Shown here piece by piece: positions 45,459-56,373 of a DNA stretch of 64,000 bases. Within the stretch, counting starts at the first letter, position 1. Each line of letters starts with the position of its first letter. Location: NCBI RefSeq assembly GCF_963259705.1, contig NC_081844.1:46795501-46859500 (forward strand), given 5' to 3'. Position numbers and translations under genes: made by a program. Origin of the DNA: Myotis daubentonii. Taxonomy: Eukaryota; Chordata; Mammalia; Chiroptera; Vespertilionidae. Below the pieces are notes generated by a model. The model was not told where the DNA came from. It saw nothing but the letters and a program-made list of their open reading frames with translations, and made no database searches.

Positions 45459-45717
45459 GCCAAGCTGGTGTTGCTCAGTGGTTGAGCACTGATCCACGAA
45501 CCAAGAGGTTACTGGTTCAATTCCTGGTCAGGACACATGCCCTGGTTTCCGGGCTTGATCCCCAGAGTGTGTGTGTGTGTGTGTGTGTGTGGCGGGGGGG
45601 AGGGGGGCTGGGGGTGTGCAGGAGGAAGCCTATTGATAATGTTTCTCACCAATGTTTCTATCTTTCTATTCTACTCCCTTCCTCTCTCTCTAAATTTAAT
45701 TTAAAAATTAAAAATAT
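45459..45717 (+). mobile_element. Ves-type SINE carrying a (GT)n expansion
   Basis: Head GCCAAGCTGGTGTTGCTCAG, box B GGTTCAATTCCTGGTCAGGA. The conserved GGGGGCGTGCAGGAGG segment is replaced by (GT)n at about 45556-45591 and a G run, then GTGCAGGAGGAAGCC. The tail is AAATTTAATTTAAAAATTAA. A 12-bp duplication AATAATGTATCA flanks it (45447-45458 and 45718-45729). Confidence 0.93.
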
Positions 45718-45814
45718 AATAATGTATCAAATCACATAAATATGCTTTTGTACATTAAAGAAATTCAATTTGGAAGTAATAAGACACTCCGTTAATATAA
45801 ACCTCATCTTTAAC

Positions 45815-46174
45815 TGTAGAGGGCTGCCTGGGAGGCACCTAGGCATTTTCTTATAATTATTGTCAATTGAACTCAGAGCACAGGCAGAGCCACGCCCTGG
45901 GAACATGCTTCCCCAATAAGGGTGGACATGTTAATCAGGCAGGGGCGGAACTAGATATGTAAATCTAGGCCTTTAAAATAAACCTGCTGTGTGGCTCAGG
46001 CCGCTTTTTGCCGCCTCTCCATCAGAGAGGATGGCGCCCACCTGGCCCCAGCTTAAAATCTATTTCTGCGTCTTGGTCTTTCTTTAATTCCTTAATCCCC
46101 AGCTCCTCCACTCAGCAAATGGACTGTTTCCTTTTCCATGCGGGACATGGAGAAGAGAGAAACAGCCCCCCACA
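45815..46174 (+). repeat. 5' LTR (360 bp)
   Basis: Starts TGTAGAGGGCTGCCTGGG and ends CAGCCCCCCACA, with TG...CA ends as in retroviral LTRs. An AATAAA signal lies at 45977-45982 inside CTTTAAAATAAACC, which may also serve as a TATA-like element. Downstream is a GC-rich R/U5-like segment (GCTTTTTGCCGCCTCTCC, GAGGATGGCGCCCACCTGG). Confidence 0.95.
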
Positions 46175-46176
46175 TT

Positions 46177-46194
46177 TGGCGCCCGAACAGGGAC
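46177..46194 (+). other. tRNA-Lys3 primer-binding site
   Basis: TGGCGCCCGAACAGGGAC begins two bases after the LTR and is an 18-base complement to the 3' end of tRNA-Lys3. It is intact, as expected of a recently transposed element. Confidence 0.95.
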
Positions 46195-46267
46195 TGAGTA
46201 CGGAGGCAAGAGAAGAAAGCGAGGGGGTCACTCCCAGAAGCGTGTGCACACAGATTCAAAGGAATAA

Positions 46268-46274
46268 GGTAAGG
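46268..46274 (+). promoter_or_regulatory. Splice-donor-like site in the leader
   Basis: AATAAG followed by GTAAGG (break at 46268/46269), about 75 bases after the primer-binding site, fits the donor consensus and the usual place of a retroviral major splice donor. A possible acceptor, a pyrimidine-rich tract ending CTTTCAG, ends at 48002. Function is inferred. Confidence 0.45.
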
Positions 46275-46319
46275 GGAGTGTATTGTTGTGAATTGATATG
46301 AAATAGCTAGGTGTAAAAC

Positions 46320-46625
46320 GTGGGTAATCCTCCAAAAAATGCTTTAAACTATGCTCTGTTAATTATAGTCAAATTCTTGATTTCTTTCTTAAGCTTTGTT
46401 GATGAAACCTGTGAAAAGGTTAGAAAGCAGTTGTGTGACCAATACTCAGCAAAAAGTCCAGAGGAAATTCCTATTTTAATCGGTGGTGGTCTTGATTCAG
46501 CACAGGAGAGTTTAAGAATGTCTAAGTGGGGTGCAGCCATGGCCTTACAGTCTGGAGTGGAATGGCGCGAGTCTCTAAGAATACCATCTGCACCTCCTCT
46601 GCCTCCACGTGTAAACTACTTGTAA
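46320..46625 (+). pseudogene. Possible remnant of a Gag matrix start
   Basis: A 101-codon frame begins Met-Gly about 125 bases after the primer-binding site, the expected position of gag. Gly2 would permit myristoylation. A hydrophobic helix-like segment (residues 12-28) followed by FVDETC and a PEEIP segment has the general layout of betaretroviral matrix. It stops at residue 101 and nothing similar to capsid or nucleocapsid follows. The resemblance is weak; it may be chance. Confidence 0.25.
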
Positions 46626-49600
46626 CCAAGTAGAAAAGGATTAAAGGAATTTCTCAGCAACTGCCAATGATTCTTTATCTTAAAAAATCTTTTCTTTCCT
46701 TAAAAAAAAAATAAATAAAAATTGAAAAATAAAGTAAAAAGAGTAAATGCCAGACCATTACTGAGTCTTCCCCCTAAGAAACGAGGTGGGGGAAGCTCAC
46801 GCGGTCATCCAATATGGACGTCACTCCCCAAGAAAGCCACTTCTTCGCCTCATCTTCGCCATCTTTATCCTTTTTTTCCAGCTAATGACTTAAAGCTTTT
46901 ACAAATTCATAAATGCATCTGGGATTTCTGTGCACATGTAAAGGGAAAAGGCCAGTTTAAAAACGAGCGCGCATAGTTTTGAGCTGGACTTGATTTTTTG
47001 CTGTGTACAGAATAAAAACCCGAGACTGTTTTGGTCTTAAAAATGGCAAAGATAAACCTGAGAAAGAAATACAGGCTGGTTTCCCAAGGCGATCTAAAGT
47101 AGCTCTTTTGAAATTTCTTGACTTCCCCAGCAGGAAAATTGTGGCCATTTTGAAATTTAGCAGTTATGCCAGGCTTATTGGCTGGAAACTTAAAACTTTT
47201 AAATTCAAATCATATAAAAGTATTGAGATTTATAATACTGAAATGTTGATCTGTGTATGCCTAATATGAAGTCTAGATGATAGAAGTTAATCTATTAATT
47301 GAAAATGCTTTATATTTTATTTGATATGTATCCTTAAATGTAAAAGTCTCTTTTCTTGCCATTGAAAAAGTTTAAAGCTACATACTTTTTTTAATGAAAG
47401 GAGGGGTAGACACGCCCTTCCCCTAGCATGTAGGTAATCCAATTCCCGCCAGCAGCCATCTTTAGGAATGTTAATTTGCATTTCAATGGCTACACCTTTT
47501 GCTAGAGACCTTCCAAGAAAAGGTCAAGCAGCCAAAAGGTGGCTCCTTTGAAATCAGCTTTCCGCCAGTAGTCATTTTTTAATACAAGTTTTCTTCTCAG
47601 TTTCTCTGTGCAAAAAAAACATGGTTTAAAGTTAATTATTAGATTTTAAAATTTATTCTTAAAAATATAAAAGTGTAGTTAATCAAAGAACTGCTAATAT
47701 TTGACTTGTAAGCTCTGAAAGTTTAAAGTGCAAATTTGAATCAGGAGAAATTAAATATCTAATGTATAACTTGTTTTTATAAAAATAAAATGTGTTTTCT
47801 CTTAAACGATTAGGAATTCAAAAAATGTTACTCATTGGTCTGTTTTAAAAAAAACGATTAATTTTATGATCTCAACTGAAAAATTTTTAATACAAAAACC
47901 AGTTTAAATTTGATTGATATGCTTTAAGATAATTATAAAAGGTATAAACAGCTAATGGGATTTCTGCTTGTGTGAATATAATGTTGGTCATCTATCTTTC
48001 AGGGGTTTTGGTTTGCTCTGTCAAAGAACAGTGTAGACAGCCGCCACTTTGAGCTGCCTAACTTGGCAGCCGCCATGTTGGCCGCATGGCCTGCCGCTCC
48101 CCTGGGGGCCGCCATCTTGAAACAGCGAAGGCCCCTCCCTCTGATTTAGTCAATCACCAAAGGAGTGTCTTCTCACTGAGGCAGGATGGAATTTCAGGGG
48201 TGGAGCTTTAAGGCGGAGTTTTACTACAAAAATGCGGATGGGGCAGAAAGTGTGCTTGCCTCTCGAATTTATTTAATACTATTTTTAAGAAAATATTTTT
48301 AATACTTAATAAATTAGCAATCACGGTCTTAATATAATTTCAGTGGTATGATAGACCAATGTTTTGAGCAGTTGGCTTTATAAAGGCCAACAATAGAGCT
48401 CGTATTCCTTAAAAAGGCTAAGTCATTTTTCTAGTCTCTTAAATCTAGAAAATCCGGCTTTCCTTAAACTAAGGACAATTAAAGGTTATATGTTCCCTCC
48501 CTAAACAAAAGTTAAGTAGCTTATGTCAAAGTATTTAAAAGGGACTGATAGCAGTGATCCAATTTCTGTGATCCCAGCCGAAATTTTAAAACCAGTTTAA
48601 ATTTAATTGATATCTCTTAATAATTATAAGAAGTATATAATTTTTAAATCATATATACATATATATATAATTTGATGGTCTTTTCAAGTTGGATTTCAAA
48701 ACTATAACCAAGGAATGACTTTGAGAAATTTCACGGGCCCTGAAATGTTTTCAAAGGTTTATTCTCTCTTTTTAAAGGATATTTTAGGGTCAGCTTTAGC
48801 TCAAGCGGTTACTTCGGATTCTGCTTGTTGCAGACACATAAAGGATATTTTAATTTGGCCAAATTTAATATACTTGAAATCACATGGAAAGCTTTATCAA
48901 ATAAAAATTAATAAATATATTTTAAGTTTTTGCCTCTGAAAAAGGGCAAAACAAGTTATTTTGTTTAATATTTCTTAGAATACAGCAGTGGAATTTTAAG
49001 ATGTAATTTGAAATAACAAAAGCTACTTGCTGCTTCATTTTAAATTAGGCTGGAAGTGGTGCAGCGTTTGCCCCTTGTGAATCAGAAGTTTACTAAATTT
49101 ACTTGCTTTGCTTTTTTAAAAAAATACTTACTTAAATTTACTAATCTTTGTAAGCAATTGAATCCTAGTAAAGTAAAAATCTTCTAAAAAGTTACTGAAG
49201 GCTTCCCATGATCCCTCTGTATATGCAAATAAGCCAAAAGGGAACGCTGTTTAAAAATATTATTTTAAATTTAATAAAAAGGAGAAATTTTAATATTTTG
49301 AAATATCTTCCACTAATATTTATAGGATAATCTAATGCTTTGCTGTTAAAATACCAAATCTGAAAATAAGTACAGTCACCATAAATGTTTAATGACTTTG
49401 ACTTGAAATACATGGCCTTGTGGCACTATCAGTCAACATCCAAGAAGTAATCCTATAGGTTACTTGGTGTAAAAGAGAAAGATTTTTCTTTTTTAAGTTG
49501 AAGTTCTCCAAGTGTAATCCAGCAGGAAAAAGACAAACCAGACAATCAACAGCCCAGAGACCACCTGGGGCACAGTAAAGTGAAGTATGGTAACAATTAA

Positions 49601-52009
49601 CTCTGGTAAAAATTGTAAGTTTCATATTGGTCTTAGAAGGCACATTTTTCCTTTACCTGGGAAGGACAGCACAACTATCCCAAGGTCAGAGGGCTCCAGT
49701 TAGTGTGTCAACTCAGTGTTCTGGAGACCCAAAACTGTAATTTTGATAACATGCCTAAGTTTAACCTGGGTTACCCAAGGACTCTAGATAATGTGTTTAC
49801 CCAAAACTGTAGTTTGGATGGCATGCTGTCTCTGTTTCTGTAAATTGCCTTTTTTTGCAAACGAGGTTCCTCATTCCAAACTTGAGACAGCCAATTTAAA
49901 ATTAAATTGTCATGACCTAGAGCAAAGAATATTCTTACATGGTATTATTCTACAAGTTTTACTCATAATTTTGATGCTTTAAAACAGTATATTGTACATT
50001 TATCCCAAACAAACTTACAAATTCTTCAAATGTTAGGCAACAATTTAATATTTAAGGACATAAAAGGATTTATTCCCTTCCTATGTGGAAGGCCCCCTGG
50101 GAAGGCACTTAAGCATTCTGTATTGACCTCTCTTGACCTTTTTGCCAAGAGGATTTCCTCTTCTCACAATCCAATTGTCTGCAGCTATTATCTGAGCTCT
50201 CCATTCAAACTGAGATCATGAAAAGCTGGTACCATGGATCTGTCTCTTGCCCAATGGTGTAAGTTGGGCCCTCTCGGGAGAAAAAACCTGGGTTCCCTAT
50301 GATCAATGCCAGGACCCCGCCAGCAGGCGAGGGGATCCAAAGGTAGTTTCTGGGCATGGAGGCCAGAGGGACATAGGCTACCAAGGAGACAAAACTGAAC
50401 CTCACATCACCCTACTTGGCCCAGAGATGGCTGGTAGTCAAAGACGGGTAAGACCCCACAGGGTGGGGCGACCTAAGACAGGCACAGTTGGGGGCCAATA
50501 GGAAAAAACTTGGGGTTCAACAGAGGTGGGGCACAAATCCTCACCCCCACAATGGTGCAGGGGCTTGAACACTCGCCCCTTCTGAGGAAGGTCTCCTGTC
50601 CCCATGGCTGCTTCTTGCTTCCCATGCCCAGCCCAGATCAGGAACCAAATAACAGAAGAGACTTGGTCCAACAGAAAATGGTACCCAAAAAAACGAAGGC
50701 TTAGTTTAACAGACTCTAAATTTAAATCTAGCCTAACAGAAATGCTTAAGCCTCCTCAAGGATGTAAAGTGATCCTTTCAATTAATATTTACAGTGTAAA
50801 TTAAGATTATTGTTAAAATATTAAATTTGACAGTAAAATAATAGTTAAGTTTTCAAATTAATTAAATTTGGCTAACTTGAAATAAATAATTATTCAAAAA
50901 GTATTAACCAAAATTTTCATTTCATGGTAAAATTGCTTAACATGCTATAAACCTAAAGCAGACATATTTTATGCAAAAAGTTGGAATTTAAAGTTATCTA
51001 GACTGCATTGTAAGTTTTCTGAAAAGCCTCCTAATAATTAAATTAAAAAAGGGGGGGGGGATAGTGGAAAAATATAGTGGAAAAATGCCATGTAAGAAAA
51101 TAAATCCTGTAACTAAATTAAAATTTTTTCGTTAGCGAGACACCCAGAAAAAAACACACATTATGTCAGGGAAAGCCAGGAGAAGATCATTTCAAAGAAA
51201 AAATCCCAAGTAAGGTTTTCTTTATTAACCTTTGGTCGAGAATACATTTGTATATTTTCAGAAGAACAGCTCCGAGACCATGTAGATTCCTGCAACAACA
51301 GATCCCAACTGACCAGATTGCTCCAGCCACAAAGACAGGAAAGACAGTTCAAAGATAGAGATGGTGAAGACACCTTGTCATGATAGCAGTCAGCACCTGT
51401 ACATTGCTGCAGGTTGCCCAAAACCAAGAGCAAGGAAGAAGGAGCAATGCAGCCAATTCGGGTGCCAGAGCATTACATCCGTCACCACAATGGACTCAGA
51501 CATTCACTCAAAAGGACTAAGTACTGCCCAAATGACAGCAAAAGGGAAAAAGAAGAAAACTAAAAGACGCAAGGGATTGTTGTGCCAATATGGAGTCATC
51601 TGAAGAAGTTAACGACTGAAGTGCAACAGATTGTGGAAAAGTAAGAAGTTAAAGCTACTTCTTCAACCATGTTCCTGCTCGTGCTAGCATCTGTTAACTG
51701 TCAGTCTTCTGCAAAGTCTTGCACAGCCAAGTCCAAGGACTCTGAGTAAATATACACCAGCAGCAAAAGAGACTTTTTTTTTTCATTTAGTAGCAAAAAT
51801 GTTAATATGTCTATAGTTCTGATTTCTCATATTGTTGTTTTACATTGGCATTGTTTTGTTATTATTTAATAGCCAGTTTTGTTCTTAACGTTCAAATTTT
51901 GAAAATGATAACATGTATGTAGTATAGTTTTTGCATTTGCATTGTTTGCAATTGTTTTAATTCTAGAGCCCTACTATTGTTTAAAATTTTACTTTTATTA
52001 TAGTAGCTT
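46626..52009 (+). other. Provirus interior without recognisable coding regions
   Basis: AT-rich text alternates with GC-richer islands at 46760-46870, 47400-47600, 48030-48240 and 50225-50700. All three frames are broken throughout. A diverged direct repeat is at 47858-47950 and 48557-48632. Three YY1-like cores lie at 48040, 48069 and 48108. None of the conserved retroviral catalytic motifs (aspartic protease, RT YXDD, integrase DDE context) is visible to me. A frame of 74 codons at 48715 has a faint polymerase-like look but no catalytic pair. Confidence 0.7.
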
Positions 52010-52029
52010 AAAAACAAAAACGGGGGAGA
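52010..52029 (+). other. Polypurine tract
   Basis: AAAACAAAAACGGGGGAGA stands directly before the 3' LTR, the position and purine composition of a plus-strand primer. Confidence 0.85.
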
Positions 52030-52389
52030 TGTAGAGGGCTGCCTGGGAGGCACCTAGGCATTTTCTTATAATTATTGTCAATTGAACTCAGAGCACAGGC
52101 AGAGCCACGCCCTGGGAACATGCTTCCCCAATAAGGGTGGACATGTTAATCAGGCAGGGGCGGAACTAGATATGTAAATCTAGGCCTTTAAAATAAACCT
52201 GCTGTGTGGCTCAGGCCGCTTTTTGCCGCCTCTCCATCAGAGAGGATGGCGCCCACCTGGCCCCAGCTTAAAATCTATTTCTGCGTCTTGGTCTTTCTTT
52301 AATTCCTTAATCCCCAGCTCCTCCACTCAGCAAATGGACTGTTTCCTTTTCCATGCGGGACATGGAGAAGAGAAAAACAGCCCCCCACA
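52030..52389 (+). repeat. 3' LTR (360 bp)
   Basis: Matches the 5' LTR base for base except at 52374 (A against G). No insertions or deletions. Followed by the 6-bp duplication TTTAAC. Confidence 0.95.
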
Positions 52390-52395
52390 TTTAAC

Positions 52396-54464
52396 TTTAA
52401 AATAATCTAGCTCAGATCACATGTGTAAGAGAGTGAATTTGGTGTTTTCTGTCTAAATATTATAGATCTTGTACTGAGAAGGCAACTGGAGAAAGAAGAC
52501 TGAGAGATACCACCACTTGGCTGTTTTAGAAAAGGAGATAAAATCCTCCATTTTTAGCATAAGGCTGAGACTTACAGGAGGAATTGGCTGCTACAGCAGA
52601 AAACTTTTGTTATACATATAGTTGCCAAAATCTAAAAAGACAACTGTTTAGATTCTAAATCATTCCCAACAATTAGCATGCAATTGGCTAAATATGTAAT
52701 TTGGAATCATTTAACCTCTTGGGACCCGTGTTACATCATCAGAGATTAAATTTTAAAAATTATAATACTTTAACTCTGTAAGTAGTTGTTTGGGCCAAAT
52801 GATCTATTCCTTTTTTTTTTTTTTTACATTTAATCTTTGACTTTATAATGCACAAAGAAGCAAAGGAGTTCATGCTGTTATTTTTCCCCCTTAATAACTA
52901 AGTTGTCTTTTTTTCTTTTTAATCTCAGAAAAATGAGTAAGAACAGACCTCAAGTTGAATCCCAACTTTCCCAACTCCGGTTCCCACACCATCTCTTGGG
53001 GAAGAGTTCCCTCCCTCATAGTGAGTGTTCGATGAATCAGGTCCACCAAGGGCCTTGGGATTCAAGAGGAAGTTTTGTAATGATACTCTGAAGTTTTGGC
53101 TCTGAGGAAGAACGCAGGAATTTTAAGAGTTTTGACATATTATGTATCATTTTTGTCTCTGTTCTACCATAAGTAAAAAAAAAAAAAAAACTATTCAGAA
53201 AAAAATTTCCCCCAAGTAACCCTAGTAACTAAAGCAGCATAGAGACCTCTACTAAGGGACTTGAAAGGAATACCCATCCCCCAGCCTCATCCCAGAGCTA
53301 ACCTCAGGATACCTGCATTCAAGAGGGGGAGAACTTTAAGGTAACCCAACACTTTTGCATTCCAGGCAGCTGAGACCTGGATGGGACCCCATTTCCTCAC
53401 AACATTGCAAAACTGTACCTCTCAGCCTTCTGAGGGATCTTGGATATTTTAAGTTATTTCTATTGACATCACATAGCACAGAATAGAAGGTCTATAATAA
53501 GCAAATAGAATAATTCTGTCCTCTCTTCACCTCCTTTCCTCACTACTTCCCAAACCAGCAGCAGCAGAGTTTTGGTGATATTTCAGAAAAGGAATGTGAC
53601 AAGGCCTGTTTCATTTTAAAACAGTAGCTGTGGATGCTATTTCCTTTGACTAAGCATCATGATGCTATCTTGCATTCCTTCCAAAGAAGAGAGGGCTCAT
53701 ATGGTTTGTTTGCTTTTTTTAATCTACTAAGTTACATCTCCGAAAAGAACTTATTGAAATAATGGATGTGAAAATATCTGGAATAGTGCCTGGCACTTAG
53801 AAGCCAGTTAATAGATGTGCATTTTATATAGGATAACTGACACTATTAAATGTATTGGTAGAAACAAAAAGTCCATACTTAATAGATTTTATATGCTTTA
53901 AACTATTGCGTTACCTACACCTGGATATCCATCAGAATCACCTAGAGACTTAAAAAAACAGTATCATGTTTTGCTTAAAGCAAATGACCTCTGCCCGCAT
54001 CTTCAGGCAAAGTCAACTCTGCTATCCTCAAAGCTGGGAGAACCAGCTGTTGAGAGTCAAGGTTTCACAATATCATAGGAATTTCACATCAACAAGAGAA
54101 TATGAAAAGATGGCTGCTATCTAAAAGCATATATGACTTACATTTTAAACTCTTTCCTAAAAGTTGTCTTTAAATCTTATAGAATTAAGATATTTTTAAA
54201 TAATTGCTATCTTATTACTCATCTTTTTCACCTTACATATAATTACAATAAAATAAATGTGTTAAAATTTCCAATAATTTGTTCAGGAATAAAATGTGAA
54301 ATTTATGTAAAGACCTTATAAGAAACCAAGATTATCATAAGCTTGAATGCCTAAGCAAGTCAATCATATATCGGTCAAATCTAATCTCTGAGGGTAGTAA
54401 AGTGACAGGTTAAAGCATAATGCAAGAGGGAATTACATTTCATAAATAATTGATGATCAACCTT
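52396..54464. other. Non-genic stretch
   Basis: No gene. A MIR/L2-like end (GAATAGTGCCTGGCACTTAG) is near 53775 and a MER5-like scrap (ATCAGAATCACCTAGAGACT) near 53931. T and A homopolymers lie at about 52811 and 53167. Confidence 0.4.
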
Positions 54465-54482
54465 AAGAATTTTACAAAAATA

Positions 54483-55188
54483 GAGAGGAGAACCAAGATG
54501 GCGGCATAGGTTAACGCCGGAGTTTGCTGCTTTGAACAACTACTTCAAAAGTGAAACCAAAAAACGGAAGGGACATCACCCAGAACCACAGGGGCGCTGG
54601 CTGAGTGGAAGTCCTACAACTAGGAGGAAAGAGAAATGCACACAGACACTCAGAGGAGGCGCAGTGCTGAAGTCAAATTCTGAGGTGCGGAGTGCGCGGA
54701 GCTGGCTGGCGGCGGAGGGCGCGGTTGTTGTTTTCAATCGGGAGGGAGTCGCAGACTCTGAGCTCCAGATCCGGGCGAGTCTTTAGGGACCCAGACTCAG
54801 GCGGAAGAAGCGGGACTGTCTGGCTTCGGTCAGAGCGAGTGCAGCTTTCTCTCCGAGCTTTGCAGCGGGTGCTGGGACTCAGAGAGGCAGAGCCCCTTGG
54901 GACAGGACTGAGAGCCGCCATAACTGCTCTCTCCGGCCCACCCTGCTGATCCTGTGCGACCCGCCCTGCCCAAGCCCTGCACAGAGGCATTTGCCGGATA
55001 GCCTCAGGCAAAGGCTAGATTAGCACCTCCCTAGAGGACAGAAGTTCTCTCACCGCTGACACAGCTGAATCTCATAGCCACTTGGCCTGGAGGTCAAACC
55101 CTCCCTGGAATTAGCTACAGCAATCAAGATTTATCTATAAGACTGCAAACAAAGACCACTAGGGGGTGCACCAAGGAAGCATAACAAA
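54483..55188 (+). promoter_or_regulatory. HAL1 5' UTR / internal promoter
   Basis: 706 bases, GC-rich with many CpG from 54580 to 54970. AAGATGGCGGC (54495-54505) is a consensus YY1 site beginning at position +13, where L1 elements use YY1 to set their transcription start (established for human L1). Its place shows that the 5' end is complete. Short upstream frames (to 84 codons sense, 112 antisense) have no recognised domain. Confidence 0.8.
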
Positions 55189-56037
55189 ATGTGGAGACAA
55201 AGAAACAGGACAAAATTGTCAATGGAAGAAATAGAGTCCAGAACCACACTTTTAAGGTCTCTCAAGAACTGTTTAGAAGCTGCCGATAAACTTAATGAGC
55301 TCTACACGAAAACTAATAAGACCCTCGATCTTATATTGGGGAACCAACTAGAAATTAAGCACACACGGACTGAAATAACGAATATTATACAGACACCCGA
55401 CAGCAGACCAGAGGAGCGCAAGAATCAAGTCAATGATTTGAAATGCGAGGAAGCAAAAAACATCCAACCGGAAAGGCAAAATGAAAAAAGAATCCAAAAA
55501 TGCGAGGATAGTGTAAGGAGCCTCTGGGACAGCTTCAAGCGTACCAACATCAGAATTATAGGGGTGCCAGAAGATGAGAGAGAGCAAGATATTGAAAACC
55601 TATTTGAAGAAATAATGACAGAAAACTTCCCCCACCTGGTGAAAGAAATGGACTTACAGGTCCAAGAAGCGCGGAGAACCCCAAACAAAAGGAATCCAAA
55701 GAGGACCACACCAAGACACATCATAATTAAAATGCCAAGAGCAAAAGATAAAGAGAGAATCTTAAAAACAGCAAGAGAAAGAAACTCAGTTACCTACAAG
55801 GGAATACCCATACGACTGTCAGCTGATTTCTCAACAGAAACTTTGCAGGCCAGAAGGGAGTGGCAAGAAATATTCAAAGTGATGAATACCAAGAACCTAC
55901 AACCAAGATTACTTTATCCAGCAAAGCTATCATTCAGAATTGAAGGTCAGATAAAGAGCTTCACAGATAAGGAAAAGCTAAAGGAGTTCATCACCACCAA
56001 ACCAGGATTATATGAAATGCTGAAAGGTATCCTTTAA
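55189..56037 (+). CDS. L1-type ORF1 protein of the HAL1 element, intact
   Basis: 282 residues, shorter than the usual L1 ORF1p (about 300-340). L1 ORF1p is a trimeric RNA-binding chaperone that coats element RNA in the cytoplasm. Residues about 15-115 are charged, with leucine heptads (for example LLRSLKNCLE, LNELYTK) expected of the coiled coil, which seems shortened. The RRM begins near residue 120 (NIRIIGVPEDE) and runs to about 195; the C-terminal domain spans about 200-282 (SADFSTETLQARREW, PAKLSFRIEG, FTDKEKLKEF). No stop or frameshift breaks it. The ATG at 55189 is the first that keeps the whole frame. The protein alone cannot copy RNA; it needs ORF2p from another L1. Confidence 0.9.
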   Translation: MWRQRNRTKLSMEEIESRTTLLRSLKNCLEAADKLNELYTKTNKTLDLILGNQLEIKHTRTEITNIIQTPDSRPEERKNQVNDLKCEEAKNIQPERQNEKRIQKCEDSVRSLWDSFKRTNIRIIGVPEDEREQDIENLFEEIMTENFPHLVKEMDLQVQEARRTPNKRNPKRTTPRHIIIKMPRAKDKERILKTARERNSVTYKGIPIRLSADFSTETLQARREWQEIFKVMNTKNLQPRLLYPAKLSFRIEGQIKSFTDKEKLKEFITTKPGLYEMLKGIL

Positions 56038-56373
56038 GAAGAGGAAGAGGAAGAAAAAGGTAAAGATACAAATTATGAACAACAAATATGCATCTATCAA
56101 CAAGTGAATCTAAGAATCAAGTGAATAAATAATCTGATGAACAGAATGAACTGTTGATTATAATAGAATCAGGGACATAGAAAGGGAATGGACTATTCTT
56201 GGGGGGGAAAGGGGTGTGGGAGATGTGGGAAGAGACTGGACAAAAATCGTGCACCTATGGATGAGGACAGTGGGTGGGGAGTGAGGGCGGAGGGTAGGGC
56301 GGGAACTGGGAGGAGGGGAGTTATGGGGGGGAAAAAAAAGGAACAAATGTAATAATATGAACAATAAAGATTT

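Larger units (their letters stand above)
45815..52389 (+). mobile_element. Complete young class II-type LTR provirus, non-coding interior
   Basis: Two 360-bp LTRs bound 5,855 bp of internal sequence, with a 6-bp target duplication TTTAAC on each side (45809-45814 and 52390-52395). A primer-binding site for tRNA-Lys3 and a polypurine tract are present. Six-base duplications and a lysine primer point to a class II (betaretrovirus-like) endogenous retrovirus. No gag, protease, reverse transcriptase, integrase or env frame is recognisable: the longest interior frames are about 100 codons. The element must have used enzymes of another provirus. The LTRs differ at one base (46159 G, 52374 A), so insertion is recent. 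MYSERV/mys-like relatives are possible but unproven. Confidence 0.93.

Noticed and set aside
48715..48939. 74-codon frame in the provirus with faint polymerase-like text
   Set aside because: The DILI string alone is not enough; the catalytic Asp-Asp context and all flanking RT motifs are absent.
52030..52405. Separate solo LTR
   Set aside because: It pairs with the LTR at 45815 (same length, one difference) and shares the TTTAAC duplication, so both belong to one provirus.
54673..55011. 112-codon antisense frame in the HAL1 5' UTR
   Set aside because: GC-rich 5' UTR, no domain recognised. An ORF0-like antisense peptide of primate L1 cannot be inferred without promoter evidence.
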